Assembly (NCBI RefSeq): GCF_900102545.1
Contig: NZ_FNBN01000011.1
Span: 142,603-206,602 of the forward strand
Direction of reading: 5' to 3'
DNA: 64,000 bases
DNA from: Chitinophaga filiformis
GTDB lineage: Bacteria; Bacteroidota; Bacteroidia; Chitinophagales; Chitinophagaceae
A program made the position numbers and the translations under genes. Positions 1 through 8,641 of the stretch are shown here, piece by piece. The stretch's first letter is position 1. Each line of letters starts with the position of its first letter. The notes beneath the pieces were generated by a model. The model saw only the letters and a program-made list of their open reading frames with translations, ran no database searches and was not told the origin of the DNA.

Positions 1-1879
1 ACCCTGCTGTCGCAAATACAGTATGCCGTTCAAGGTTAGTTCCGTAGTTAAGATATACATCACCCTGGTAGCTGGATGACATGCCATTTGTTTGCTGATA
101 ATACCCACGTGTGGAAAACAGGCTATCCGGAGTAGCGACAAATTCAACTGCATCTGCCGGCAGATAGAAATCTGCGGTATTCCGCTGGTTGTACATACTG
201 AATCGGGTGCTGAGCTTAAGGGATTTCAGGATGTTCCAGTCGGCCTGAAAATTGTCCGTGATATTGAGATAAGAACTCGTGTTTTTTGTTTTTAGCTGTG
301 CATCATACATAGGATTATACACTGCTTCATACCATGTAGCATCATCATAGTACTGTAGTACTTTAGACACCTTACCCGTCAGTGAGTCATTAGGACGCCA
401 GTAAGGGTTCATCTTTGCATATTGTGAGAAGTCGCCGTAGGGAGAATTCACAGCTTTGTTGCTGGTCACAGACAAATAGTTGGTAAACTGCAGGGAACCC
501 TTATGATATACCAGGTTTACACCGCCGGCCAGGTTATCTCTTTTGGAGCCTTTCATTACACCAGGCGTGTTGGTATAAGCGAGGTCGACACCGTACCGCA
601 TAAACTTATCGCCACCATCGAGATACACACTGTGCTTTTGTGCTAAAGCCGTTTTAAGTGGCTGAGATAACCAATAGGTGTTTACCCCTCTTCTTACTTC
701 CGCAAGACGACGGTTATATACTTCTTCCATGGCCACCTGTGCAGAAAGCGGTTGACTGGCTGATTTTACATATATGCCCGCTACCCTCTCCAATTGCAGT
801 TTCTGTGCTGCATTGAGTAGATGATAGCTACTGAGATCCGGCATCATGAGTGACAGATTGTTATTATAACTCAGACGAAGCCGACCCTCTCTCGGTTGAA
901 GACTTTCTATGACCAGCACTCCGTTAGCTGCTTTGGAGCCATAGATTGAGGTAGCAGTAGCATCTTTCAGGATAGTGACCTTGGCTACGCGATTCATATC
1001 CAGGTCATAAATCTTTTGTAATGGCACTTCAAAACCATCAAGAATAAATAAGGGTGGATTGCTGATATAGCCATATTGACTGGTGAGATTTGTATTGGCT
1101 ATACTGTTAGCTCCCCTAACCTGGATCTGGGGCAAGTGATTAGGATCAGATCCATAATTAATATCCGAAGGTACCTGGAAAGAGGCATCCAGCGAGCGTA
1201 AGGCGCCGATGATATTGGTATTGTTGACCGTGCGAAGCTGATCTACAGTATAGGTTTTTGCTTCTCCTGTATAGTTTTCTACAGGTCGCTTGTAAATACC
1301 GTTCACGACTGTCTCATTCAGATTCAACACCAGTGGCTGCAATACGATAGTCATACCGGCTTTTGCAATTACCTCCTGGGTGGCTCGATTGATGCATGTA
1401 ATGAATAACACTTCACCTTCATCTGCTGTAATCGAGAAGTGGCCATCGGCATTGACCGGGACAAAGGTACTTTTCCCTTTTATACTTACGGTAGCATCAG
1501 GCAGGGGGTTTCCGTCGTTATCGATCACAATCCCTGTTATTAAATTATCAGATGACTGTTTTTCCTTGCTGAACAACATGATGGTTTTACTCCGGATCAT
1601 ATAATCCAGGGGCAGATCTTTGAATAGCAGATCGAGAAATTTTGTAAGTGGTAAATGATCCGCTTTGATTGTTATGAGTGGGATGTTGTCAAGAACAGGG
1701 CTATTGTACACTACGAAGTAGCCGGTCTGCTTTTCTACTTCTTTAAAAACAGTTTTGATAGGAACGTTTTTGTCAGTGTAGGTCATATCCTGTGCCGTTC
1801 CACTGACGTATAAGAGCAGAAGAGCGACTAACAGGATCAGACTACGCCCTGCGTGTCTTTCTGAGGGAATGTGCTGCAT
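1..1879 (-). CDS. SusC/RagA-type TonB-dependent transducer, N-terminal part
   Basis: Outer-membrane TonB-dependent transporter of the SusC type, predicted to import an oligosaccharide or other polymer fragment with a SusD lipoprotein. About 626 residues are present and the gene continues past the left edge. A signal peptide (residues about 1-29) is followed by an STN (secretin/TonB N-terminal) domain to about residue 100, a carboxypeptidase-like beta-sandwich ('GIVIDNDGNPLPDATVSI') and a plug domain with the SusC-typical 'TILKDATATSIYGSKAANG'. The STN domain marks a transducing receptor that should contact the FecR protein encoded just upstream. It lies 92 bp behind fecR in the same direction, giving the order sigma-FecR-SusC. 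The substrate cannot be read from the sequence. Confidence 0.93.
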   Translation of the reverse strand, partial: MQHIPSERHAGRSLILLVALLLLYVSGTAQDMTYTDKNVPIKTVFKEVEKQTGYFVVYNSPVLDNIPLITIKADHLPLTKFLDLLFKDLPLDYMIRSKTIMLFSKEKQSSDNLITGIVIDNDGNPLPDATVSIKGKSTFVPVNADGHFSITADEGEVLFITCINRATQEVIAKAGMTIVLQPLVLNLNETVVNGIYKRPVENYTGEAKTYTVDQLRTVNNTNIIGALRSLDASFQVPSDINYGSDPNHLPQIQVRGANSIANTNLTSQYGYISNPPLFILDGFEVPLQKIYDLDMNRVAKVTILKDATATSIYGSKAANGVLVIESLQPREGRLRLSYNNNLSLMMPDLSSYHLLNAAQKLQLERVAGIYVKSASQPLSAQVAMEEVYNRRLAEVRRGVNTYWLSQPLKTALAQKHSVYLDGGDKFMRYGVDLAYTNTPGVMKGSKRDNLAGGVNLVYHKGSLQFTNYLSVTSNKAVNSPYGDFSQYAKMNPYWRPNDSLTGKVSKVLQYYDDATWYEAVYNPMYDAQLKTKNTSSYLNITDNFQADWNILKSLKLSTRFSMYNQRNTADFYLPADAVEFVATPDSLFSTRGYYQQTNGMSSSYQGDVYLNYGTNLERHTVFATAG

Positions 1880-1971
1880 GTTTATGATTATTACGGTTTG
1901 GTTGATTGATTACATAGGTTGCCCGTATCCGCTGTTCAAGGCGGATGCAGCTAACAATACGTCTGATTTTC

Positions 1972-3081
1972 TTATTTCCCGGTCACTACAATCGTACGGT
2001 CTTCTATGGCATAGGCTACACCCATTTTTGTGAGAAAGTCCATCACGCCTTGCAAAGTAAGGTTACGGTCCATTTTACCGTTGATCCTTAATGCGGGTAT
2101 GTTTCCTTTATACGATACTTTTAAATCATACCATCTTTCCAGTTGTTTCATGACTAGTGGCAGCGGAGCATCTTCGAAATAGAATATGCCATTTTTCCAG
2201 GCTGTCTCTTTTTCAATATTGGCATTGCTCACAAGTTCCAGTGAAGCATTCTTTCTTTCAATGGCCTGTTGGCCGGGCATTAATATAACTTTGCTGCCCG
2301 CCATCCTAATGCGACCTTCAATTAATGTGGTCTTAATATTTTCCTCGTCTGCATAAGCGTTGATGTTAAAGCTGGTACCCAGTACCTGTATACCGATATG
2401 GTCGGGTATACTTGCAATAAAAGGATGTAAAGGATCTTTTACGACTTCCAGATATACTTCCCCTGTGATGGTCACCTGACGGTCATTGCCGGCAAAGTAA
2501 GCAGGATAAGTGATCGAAGAGGCGGCGTTCAACCAGGCCTTTGTGCCGTCAGGCAGGGTCAGCTGGTATTGGCCTCCCATAGGTGTAGTGACAGTATTCA
2601 GCATGATCTGATCATCAGCGCCTTCATAATGTAGTTCTCCATTATCAGATTTAATAATAGTAACCTTGCCTTGATGGGCGATAGTCCCTTTTAGGGTGCT
2701 ATCCAGTGTGATCGTACTTCCATCCGATAGTTTCAGAACAGCCTTATTAGTGGCCGCGGGGATATCCGCGACTGCTATTACCGGTTTTCTATCAGGCTGT
2801 CTATATATAAAAACTGCGATAATAACCGCTGCTGCTGCAGCCCAGTACCAAACGCCCATGGTACGCCGTTTTTTCGGCTGCAGGTACTGCCAGACTGTTT
2901 CCGAATTAGTATTATCCGTACCTGTTTCCTCACTCATTTGATTATACACCAGTTCCTGGCTAAAGGCATCATTAGCAGGGTCTTCCAGGAACAGGAATAG
3001 TTCCCTGACCTGTTCATCCGTTGCCTGGTTGGACGTATATAGCTGAAAGAGATGACGGATATGATCAGTTTCGTATGACAT
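1972..3081 (-). CDS. FecR-family anti-sigma factor
   Basis: Inner-membrane anti-sigma factor, 369 residues. The N-terminal cytoplasmic part (about 1-75) should bind the ECF sigma factor. One membrane span lies near residues 78-95, and the periplasmic FecR domain contains the family signature around 'GGQYQLTLPDGTKAWLNAAS' followed by a 'YFAGNDRQVTITGEVYLEV' stretch. The C-terminal about 80 residues resemble the small domain that contacts the STN domain of SusC. It lies 33 bp behind the sigma gene and 92 bp before susC, all on the minus strand, so a single operon is likely. Length and domain order are normal for Bacteroidota FecR proteins. Confidence 0.95.
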   Translation of the reverse strand: MSYETDHIRHLFQLYTSNQATDEQVRELFLFLEDPANDAFSQELVYNQMSEETGTDNTNSETVWQYLQPKKRRTMGVWYWAAAAAVIIAVFIYRQPDRKPVIAVADIPAATNKAVLKLSDGSTITLDSTLKGTIAHQGKVTIIKSDNGELHYEGADDQIMLNTVTTPMGGQYQLTLPDGTKAWLNAASSITYPAYFAGNDRQVTITGEVYLEVVKDPLHPFIASIPDHIGIQVLGTSFNINAYADEENIKTTLIEGRIRMAGSKVILMPGQQAIERKNASLELVSNANIEKETAWKNGIFYFEDAPLPLVMKQLERWYDLKVSYKGNIPALRINGKMDRNLTLQGVMDFLTKMGVAYAIEDRTIVVTGK

Positions 3082-3114
3082 ATAATATAAAGTCGGTTAA
3101 GAAGTGAGGATGGA

Positions 3115-3681
3115 CTACTGTAGATAAAAAAAAATTACAAAAAGAGGGATTCCGTGGTTGAGCAGGTGTTGACGGATGCCGGCGAAGGCCCGTACGAGGT
3201 GGTTTCGGACGGTATTGGGGCTTATTCCCAGCCGTTCTGCTATTTCCTTGTAGCTAAGCTCCTCCTGGTGGAGGCGGTATGCCTGGCGTTGCTGTTCAGG
3301 CAGTTGAAGCACAGCTTCGGCAATCAGTTGCCGGACCAGATTGTAATCATGCCGCCCGTTAGGCTCTTCGTGCGAGACGTTTTGAATGATATACTGGGCT
3401 CTTATTTCGACGCCCTGCCGCCTGATCCTGTCAAGGCATTTATTGGAGGCTATGCGGAAAAGCCATGCTTTGGGGTTTTCAATGGTGGCTAATTGCTTCC
3501 TGTTTTCCCAGATGTACAAGAATACCTCCTGGCTTATTTCTTCGCTCCAAAGGGCTGATTTAAGGATTTTTGTGGCATTGGTGCAGAGGATGGGAAAATA
3601 TTTGTCGTATAACTGGCGGAAAGCGAGGGTGTCATTGCTGGCAATACGGTTAAAGAGGGCATTTTCGGTGGTGTCTTTCAT
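3115..3681 (-). CDS. ECF RNA polymerase sigma factor (FecI-like)
   Basis: Extracytoplasmic-function sigma-70 factor of 188 residues that should direct transcription of the following fecR-susC genes when released by FecR. Region 2 is seen at about residues 22-90 ('FRQLYDKYFPILCTNATKIL', 'SEEISQEVFLYIWENRKQL', 'PKAWLFRIASNKCLDRIRR'), and region 4 with its helix-turn-helix at about 120-175 ('LSYKEIAERLGISPNTVRNH'). The protein ends with a short hydrophobic tail ('IPLFVIFFYLQ'), a trait shared by the other two ECF factors of the window. It is the first gene of the minus-strand operon. Confidence 0.96.
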   Translation of the reverse strand: MKDTTENALFNRIASNDTLAFRQLYDKYFPILCTNATKILKSALWSEEISQEVFLYIWENRKQLATIENPKAWLFRIASNKCLDRIRRQGVEIRAQYIIQNVSHEEPNGRHDYNLVRQLIAEAVLQLPEQQRQAYRLHQEELSYKEIAERLGISPNTVRNHLVRAFAGIRQHLLNHGIPLFVIFFYLQ

Positions 3682-3818
3682 GGCGATGAGGGAATTAATA
3701 AAAGTCTCGTCTGATATGGCATCCGGAGATGATCTAGGCTGTGTTTGTGGGGTAAAATTAAAGACTTTTATTGTTCCTGTCCGTAGATTATTTTTCGCTT
3801 ATGGATTGCTTAAGAAAT

Positions 3819-3868
3819 GGAAACAAATGAAAAAGGTTGGAATGATCCAACCCTTTTCATTTGTTTCC
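3819..3868. terminator. Long palindromic hairpin, probable bidirectional terminator
   Basis: Two 23-base arms (3819-3841 and 3846-3868) with a single mismatch enclose a 4-base loop. The minus-strand transcript reads a GGTTGG/CCAACC core followed by TTTTTC, as expected for intrinsic termination after the PKD gene that ends at 3908. On the plus strand it also ends in a T-rich run. Confidence 0.75.
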
Positions 3869-3907
3869 TGTAAGAACCTATCTCACCGATGCTCAGAATC
3901 CAGTTGA

Positions 3908-4291
3908 TTAAGGCAGCGAAATAACAATCTCTTTTGTTACTACAAATACTTCACCTGTCACATAAGTTACTGTAACTGTAACAGTGTAAGTACCTGGCTG
4001 ATAGACGTGGTTAACCAGCGGACGTGCGCTTAGTGCAGGCGCTGATCCATCGCCAAAATCCCAGTCCACATTGCTAACCTGTGGTAAGTCTGCCGGCACT
4101 GGCGTGGTAAGCCAAATTGTAGCATACTGAATCAGTGGATTAGTTCCCCATAAGGTGGTTACACGATAGGTAAACTCGGGTGTTGGTACAGCTTTTGGCG
4201 CAACTGACGGTACAATTGGCTGAACATTGATATTCGCATACATGCTAACGCTGGCAAATACCATTAGGATCAATAATAATGATCTTTTCAT
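3908..4291 (-). CDS. Small secreted PKD-domain protein (copy 1)
   Basis: A 127-residue protein with a signal peptide ('MKRSLLLILMVFASVSMYAN', cut near residue 20), a roughly 50-residue spacer and one PKD-like beta-sandwich, recognisable from 'DWDFGDGSAPALSA', 'NHVYQPGTYTVTVTVTY' and the closing strand 'VVTKEIVISLP'. PKD domains are non-catalytic extracellular modules. It is the downstream member of a tandem pair with the gene at 4356-4715 (64-bp gap). The two share signal peptide, PKD core and part of the upstream sequence, so they arose by duplication. No C-terminal secretion domain or lipobox is seen. Function is unknown. Confidence 0.85.
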   Translation of the reverse strand: MKRSLLLILMVFASVSMYANINVQPIVPSVAPKAVPTPEFTYRVTTLWGTNPLIQYATIWLTTPVPADLPQVSNVDWDFGDGSAPALSARPLVNHVYQPGTYTVTVTVTYVTGEVFVVTKEIVISLP

Positions 4292-4355
4292 TGAATTGGG
4301 ATTTGGTTTAAACTGAATAGAATATTGTCAACCTGGAAATAGTGGTAGCAATCGT

Positions 4356-4715
4356 TCAAAATTCGATAGGTACAATAACAACCTGCTTTGTGACTATAAA
4401 TGTCTCACCGGTTACATAAGTAAATGTAAGCGCAATGGTATAAGTACCTGGTTGATAGAAGTGCTTAATGACAGGCTCACCATTTAACACAGGAGCTGAT
4501 CCATCGCCAAAGTCCCAGTCAATGTGGCCTATCAGATCCCTATCGGCCGGGCCTGGGTTTGTCAGAAAAACAGAAGCTTGATAAAGAGTAGTCGAAGCCA
4601 CTATTGTGGATAGGCGGACGTCAAAACTGGGAGGCGATACTTTTGCACTACCGGTATTTGCGTACATGCCAATGCTCATAAATACTGCAAGGATCAAAAA
4701 CAATGATCTTTTCAT
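4356..4715 (-). CDS. Small secreted PKD-domain protein (copy 2)
   Basis: A 119-residue paralogue of the neighbouring protein, with a signal peptide ('MKRSLFLILAVFMSIGMYAN') and a PKD module with 'HIDWDFGDGSAPVLNGEP', 'FYQPGTYTIALTFTYVTGE' and 'VTKQVVIVPIEF'. The spacer between signal peptide and PKD core has diverged more than the core. It lies directly upstream of copy 1 and may be co-transcribed. A sequence reading CAGGTTGACAA on the minus strand lies shortly before both genes (near 4326-4336 and 4750-4760), so the duplication included the leader. Function is unknown. Confidence 0.83.
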   Translation of the reverse strand: MKRSLFLILAVFMSIGMYANTGSAKVSPPSFDVRLSTIVASTTLYQASVFLTNPGPADRDLIGHIDWDFGDGSAPVLNGEPVIKHFYQPGTYTIALTFTYVTGETFIVTKQVVIVPIEF

Positions 4716-5216
4716 TAAAAGGGGGATTTTGGGTAAACAAAATATAGTTTTGTCAACCTGAAAATAAATGATCAGGGGTGATACGAGATGTTAAAATACT
4801 GCATTTGAGTGTATATACTCATGGCCCAAATGCTAGGAATAAGTGTTGCCAACTGCAGAAGTTGACGATACTTATTGAAGCTACTCATTTAAGGGCACTC
4901 TTACAACAAAGCCTAGCTGTTCACCAATATTCTCGCCAACACCTGCCGCGGGTGCTGGGTTTTGTCCTGTGCCTAAAGGGACCACCGTTTCGTTACAAAA
5001 AGCTCCTTCCTGGACCAATTTACTGTTCATGGATACAGGAAACCGAGTCAAAAATAAAGTAGCGAGTAAAATAGCATTTTACCGGAATTGGGTTTGCACA
5101 CTATGCAAAAGTTCATCTTAGTAGTCGCCTATTTTTCTGAAACATTTTGTAATGTAAAATGTTATTGCCATATTCGTGGCCTGTCTAACAGATAGACTTT
5201 ACCCCCAATTAATCCC
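4716..5216. other. Intergenic region with palindromic element and weak small ORF
   Basis: This stretch has no convincing gene. It holds copy A of a palindromic block (4829-4884) that recurs at 8449-8511. A 49-codon minus-strand frame (4881-5030) has protein-like composition but no recognisable domain and no upstream signal, so it may be a gene relic. A TTTGCA..TGCAAA inverted repeat sits near 5094-5110, before the next plus-strand gene, and could be an operator. Confidence 0.4.
4829..4884. repeat. Dispersed palindromic element, copy A
   Basis: It shares the exact run GGAATAAGTGTTGCCAAC with the block at 8449-8511, and the similarity continues for about 30 bases beyond. The arms AAGTGTTGCCAAC and GTTGACGATACTT form an imperfect hairpin here and a nearly perfect one in copy B. 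Neither copy lies in a gene. Confidence 0.5.
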
Positions 5217-6578
5217 ATGGCATTCAATTCTCGATTTGACGATAACAACCATCGCCACCGTCCCATCTCTCCTGCTCCTGTTGAAAGACGGGCTTTTACG
5301 GTTTCGGATAACGCTACCAGGAATGGATCTTTAGTAGCGGGGGTTACTGCTACCATTTTTTTAGTGTGGTTGTTCTTTATGAAACAAGCATTTTGTCTTA
5401 GTGAAACAGATATTCAATGTCTTTGCCAAATCACAGGTGGACTTAGCGGGCTTACGTTAGCCATTCCACTTTTTTTAAAAGATTTTGATGTGACGTCTAC
5501 GTTTTGGCAGCAGTTCTATTTGATCGCAATCACGTTCCTTGCAACAACGTTTACAGGTGTATATATTTTTTTACTGCCAATAAATGACAATGTGGAAGTA
5601 GCTGTCCATTTATGGTTTTTAATTGCTATAGGATACGTTGTAATGGAGCCTGGGGTTGCACCATTGATTAATTTCAACTTGCAGCCATATCTAAACTTGA
5701 CATCGAATCCTGCATATAATTTAGTGTATCATTATTCTTTACTAATTCTGCCAGCAGTATATTTCGTTGAAGCAAACCACATTTTTTATATTCTTGTATT
5801 ATTTACTATATATGGTTTTTATCTAACCCTTTCCCTAATGTTCTCAATTCTTTTTGAATTAGCGATGAATAATCAGGCACAAACGGTGTTGGGCAACGAG
5901 CAAAGGATAAAAAGGGCAATTGCCGAGCTATCCCTCAATTACCGTAGTACCGCGATGACTGAAGATTTTTTATTAGATAAACTAAAGGATGAGTCTTTCC
6001 CGGCTGAGAGAGATATCATCAGCAAAGAAGCAGTACGTACCTTCCTTGATGAGATGAATAATGAAACTAGTAGCCAGGCTCCTAAAATCACATTAACGTA
6101 TAATAATAAGATTATTCCAAGATGGTCCAGTGATCTTGAGCAAACATTACTCAATGCAACCGTTAGTGTAATAATTTTTGAATGGGGATGGAACCAAAAG
6201 AACTTTAATTTAAGTACTGTAAAAGATTCACAAGAATTTGAATCATATCGCCAGAAATGTAATCAACTATTGGGAGAAAATAGTGGCTTATCAAATGAAT
6301 TAATAACAGAAAACATGGTGTTCTGGCATAAATACAAGGTTTTAAAATCCTTACAATTAGGATACACCTATAAAAATACCAGTTTTAGTTCCGATCGTTC
6401 TCATTCGCACTCATATTTCGTTGTATTAGTGGATAAATTTGATTCTAGATGGAAAGATTCTGTGGCGGTGGAAAGTCTATCAGACAATGAAACCCGAGTA
6501 TTAAAAAAATTATTGCAAGAAAATAAAATTTCGGTGATGGCAAACAGTAATAAAGAAGAAGTTGCCATAAACATTTAA
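5217..6578 (+). CDS. Polytopic membrane protein of unknown function
   Basis: A 453-residue protein. After a polar N-terminus (about 45 residues) there are about six hydrophobic segments between residues about 45 and 220 (for example 'ATIFLVWLFFMKQAFCL', 'YLIAITFLATTFTGVYIFLL', 'ILVLFTIYGFYLTLSLMFSI'). A soluble C-terminal half of about 230 residues follows, with no motif I recognise. The topology suggests a membrane sensor or anchor with a cytoplasmic domain. The ATG at 5217 is the first in frame. It is a single gene, convergent with the next one (46-bp gap). The sequence is AT-rich compared with the SusC genes, which may mean transfer. Confidence 0.7.
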   Translation: MAFNSRFDDNNHRHRPISPAPVERRAFTVSDNATRNGSLVAGVTATIFLVWLFFMKQAFCLSETDIQCLCQITGGLSGLTLAIPLFLKDFDVTSTFWQQFYLIAITFLATTFTGVYIFLLPINDNVEVAVHLWFLIAIGYVVMEPGVAPLINFNLQPYLNLTSNPAYNLVYHYSLLILPAVYFVEANHIFYILVLFTIYGFYLTLSLMFSILFELAMNNQAQTVLGNEQRIKRAIAELSLNYRSTAMTEDFLLDKLKDESFPAERDIISKEAVRTFLDEMNNETSSQAPKITLTYNNKIIPRWSSDLEQTLLNATVSVIIFEWGWNQKNFNLSTVKDSQEFESYRQKCNQLLGENSGLSNELITENMVFWHKYKVLKSLQLGYTYKNTSFSSDRSHSHSYFVVLVDKFDSRWKDSVAVESLSDNETRVLKKLLQENKISVMANSNKEEVAINI

Positions 6579-6624
6579 ATCGTATGTAGTCAGATCAGAA
6601 TGATGTAGCATTGACCTGCCACTA

Positions 6625-7959
6625 TTATTTTCCCACCAGTTTCTTGAGTCCATCTAAACCAACATTTATCCCAAGATAAGGAGCATAATTAGCCACCACA
6701 TCGGTTCTAAATTTCTGTACATTTAACCCCAAAACTGCATCAAGGTTACCCACCAATTCCTGCTGAAGATAAATCCTTGTTAGATAAAATAAATCTATCT
6801 TATCAGCATTCCGGAAAAAAGAACGCGGAAGTACTCTGGCAGATTGGATTTTCTTCTCATGAAGAGAAATACCATATACAAGCTGTGCAAAAATTTTTGA
6901 ACCACTCCACGGTTTCACTAGAAATATACAACCAACACCCACGTTATGGCTAACCCAGCTATAATTGCTTTTCAAATTTGCAGTACTGCCGCTACCAAAA
7001 TCATTGTTAATTGAATAAACCTGTTTTATAGTTTCAGCATTCATCACCAGTGTATCTGTTTGGATATTTCTCATGGTTACATCTGTCGTCCACTTGTTTA
7101 ATTGCAACTCATAATGAAGATGTGGTAGAATCTCGAGCCTATCAGATAATTTTATTTTATAAAATGGTTCAAAATAAAAACTCCACATTATATACTTGGT
7201 AACATATTCAGATTCATTAAATTGACGCAAATATTTTGTTCCTTCAGCTAATGGATCGAGGGGCTTTATGAGGACATTAGATGTTTGTTTACTGCTTGTT
7301 TGTATGGAATCATTGGAAAAATTTATTTTCATGATGCCAGCGTTGAGACCCAATCCCTGCCAGAGGTCTGGAACAAATGCATTAATATGTCCTAAATAAC
7401 TAACATTACTGGATCTATCAAAATCAAAGTTGGCTGCATTCAGAAACATATATTCTCTTTTCATACTAGTATCCTTAGCTTGGACACTGGGGCTAGGTAA
7501 ATTTTCCTGTATTATGACAACATGTGATGGATCTGTTGCCAAGCTGCCATTCAATTGTATACTAAAGTATTCTATGTTATTTACAATAGCCGTGCTATGA
7601 ATTCGTATAGGCACTCGTACTTCAATTGTGTCACGCTTACGCCTAAAATTTGAACCGGGAAGATTTAATCCTGGCGCCATAGAAACAGCAGGACTAATCA
7701 TACCCGCACCAGGGCTAAGATTTGCAATCTGAAAAGCAAGATTAACAGGACTGCTAACCTCGGGGCCAGAAAGCCAATACTCGACCTTTACAATTACGGA
7801 CTGAAGCGTATCAGCAGGTCCTCCACCTCTGGACACTAGGTACTTGATTGAGGTAACTCCAGGTACAAGAGCAATATTTTGAGCGCTGCCCAGTCCCGGA
7901 ATACAAACTAAAAAAGACACGAAAAGGAATAGGCGGAATTTAATGCAATGCGTTTTCAT
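6625..7959 (-). CDS. Secreted or outer-membrane protein of unknown function
   Basis: A 444-residue protein with a clear signal peptide ('FRLFLFVSFLVCIPGLGSAQ'). The first about 150 mature residues look like a beta-rich domain. The C-terminal about 250 residues alternate polar and hydrophobic residues with phrases such as 'KIKLSDRLEILPHLHYELQL' and 'NVGVGCIFLVKPWSG' and close with 'YAPYLGINVGLDGLKKLVGK'. This is reminiscent of an outer-membrane beta-barrel, but I cannot assign a family. It is monocistronic by position. Confidence 0.7.
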   Translation of the reverse strand: MKTHCIKFRLFLFVSFLVCIPGLGSAQNIALVPGVTSIKYLVSRGGGPADTLQSVIVKVEYWLSGPEVSSPVNLAFQIANLSPGAGMISPAVSMAPGLNLPGSNFRRKRDTIEVRVPIRIHSTAIVNNIEYFSIQLNGSLATDPSHVVIIQENLPSPSVQAKDTSMKREYMFLNAANFDFDRSSNVSYLGHINAFVPDLWQGLGLNAGIMKINFSNDSIQTSSKQTSNVLIKPLDPLAEGTKYLRQFNESEYVTKYIMWSFYFEPFYKIKLSDRLEILPHLHYELQLNKWTTDVTMRNIQTDTLVMNAETIKQVYSINNDFGSGSTANLKSNYSWVSHNVGVGCIFLVKPWSGSKIFAQLVYGISLHEKKIQSARVLPRSFFRNADKIDLFYLTRIYLQQELVGNLDAVLGLNVQKFRTDVVANYAPYLGINVGLDGLKKLVGK

Positions 7960-8125
7960 GTTTGGTGTTTAAATGGGGTAAATCAGAAATCTCTAAAATA
8001 ATGAAGAGCAGATACCAGAGAGAAATGGTACTATACTTATATGATTAAGTTCCGTTTACTTCATTCATTATAAAGTTGGTAAAAATCTGATTTCGTGGCA
8101 ATACCAACTAGTTTGTATTTTTTAG

Positions 8126-8389
8126 GGCACATGTACAATAGATGATGCAGTTACTTCGACACCCAGTTCCGTTTCTGGACACAAAGAAAAAGAAATATGC
8201 AATATACTTTTCTTAGTTGGATCGGACTGGTCTACCTGCACCGATGAAGTTAACTATGCGATTACCTACAAAGGTGAGCCGGAGACAGGTCGGGCAATAT
8301 CGCGTAAAAGCATTGCCGCCTTTATAGCTGAGATTGTTCGCAATCCTGAATTACATAAAAAAGAAAACCTGGGCATTAGTAAGCCATAA
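8126..8389 (+). pseudogene. C-terminal relic of an NAD(P)-binding (NmrA/SDR-like) oxidoreductase
   Basis: A frame open from just after a stop at 8123 to TAA at 8387-8389 has no plausible start. Its last about 45 codons read like the C-terminus of NAD(P)H-binding oxidoreductases ('NYAITYKGEPETGRAISRKS', then 'EIVRNPELHKKENLGISKP'). The preceding 40 codons are degenerate. The whole Rossmann N-terminus is missing. The remnant lies near HxlR regulators, which commonly control such oxidoreductases, so it is probably the leftover of a decayed redox-stress cluster. Confidence 0.5.
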
Positions 8390-8448
8390 TTAATTGGATT
8401 GGGTGATGGTTATGGACCATAAATTTGACACACGGGCTTTACATGTCC

Positions 8449-8511
8449 TAATGCAGGGAATAAGTGTTGCCAACTTGCGGAGGTTGACAACACTTTGTGA
8501 ACTTATTCATC
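8449..8511. repeat. Dispersed palindromic element, copy B
   Basis: The 13-base arms AAGTGTTGCCAAC (8462-8474) and GTTGACAACACTT (8483-8495) pair with one mismatch around an 8-base loop. It matches the block at 4829-4884. It could be a terminator-like or REP-like element. The plus-strand frame also reads as a short helix-turn-helix-like peptide, but that frame is broken in copy A. Confidence 0.5.
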
Positions 8512-8539
8512 TATCTAATAAGGTTCTCTTGCAGTCCGG

Positions 8540-8625
8540 CTAGTATATCCTCGTTATCATACAGACTGAATTAGACAGTTATTATTTGGGATTTACCCGG
8601 TTTCCCATTCTCCTGAAGACACTAA
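8540..8625 (-). pseudogene. Relic of a McrB-like AAA+ gene
   Basis: About 76 bases here align to the AAA+ ATPase gene at about 11096-11175 on the same strand, without gaps and at roughly three quarters identity by eye. The mismatches are mainly transitions. The conceptual peptide 'LQENGKPGKSQI' matches 'LQENRKPGNFQL' of the intact gene, and the following codons still match its 'DNKEIL' segment, but stop codons interrupt the frame. The rest of that gene is absent. It lies just behind the HxlR gene. Confidence 0.55.
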
Positions 8626-8641
8626 TAGTAAATAGAACGAC

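Noticed and set aside
3386..3907. 173-codon plus-strand frame
   Set aside because: It overlaps the ECF sigma factor on the other strand, with no domain and no plausible start context.
4778..5062. 94-codon plus-strand frame
   Set aside because: It covers the palindromic element and has no recognisable domain. The HTH-like stretch in it is out of frame with its upstream part.
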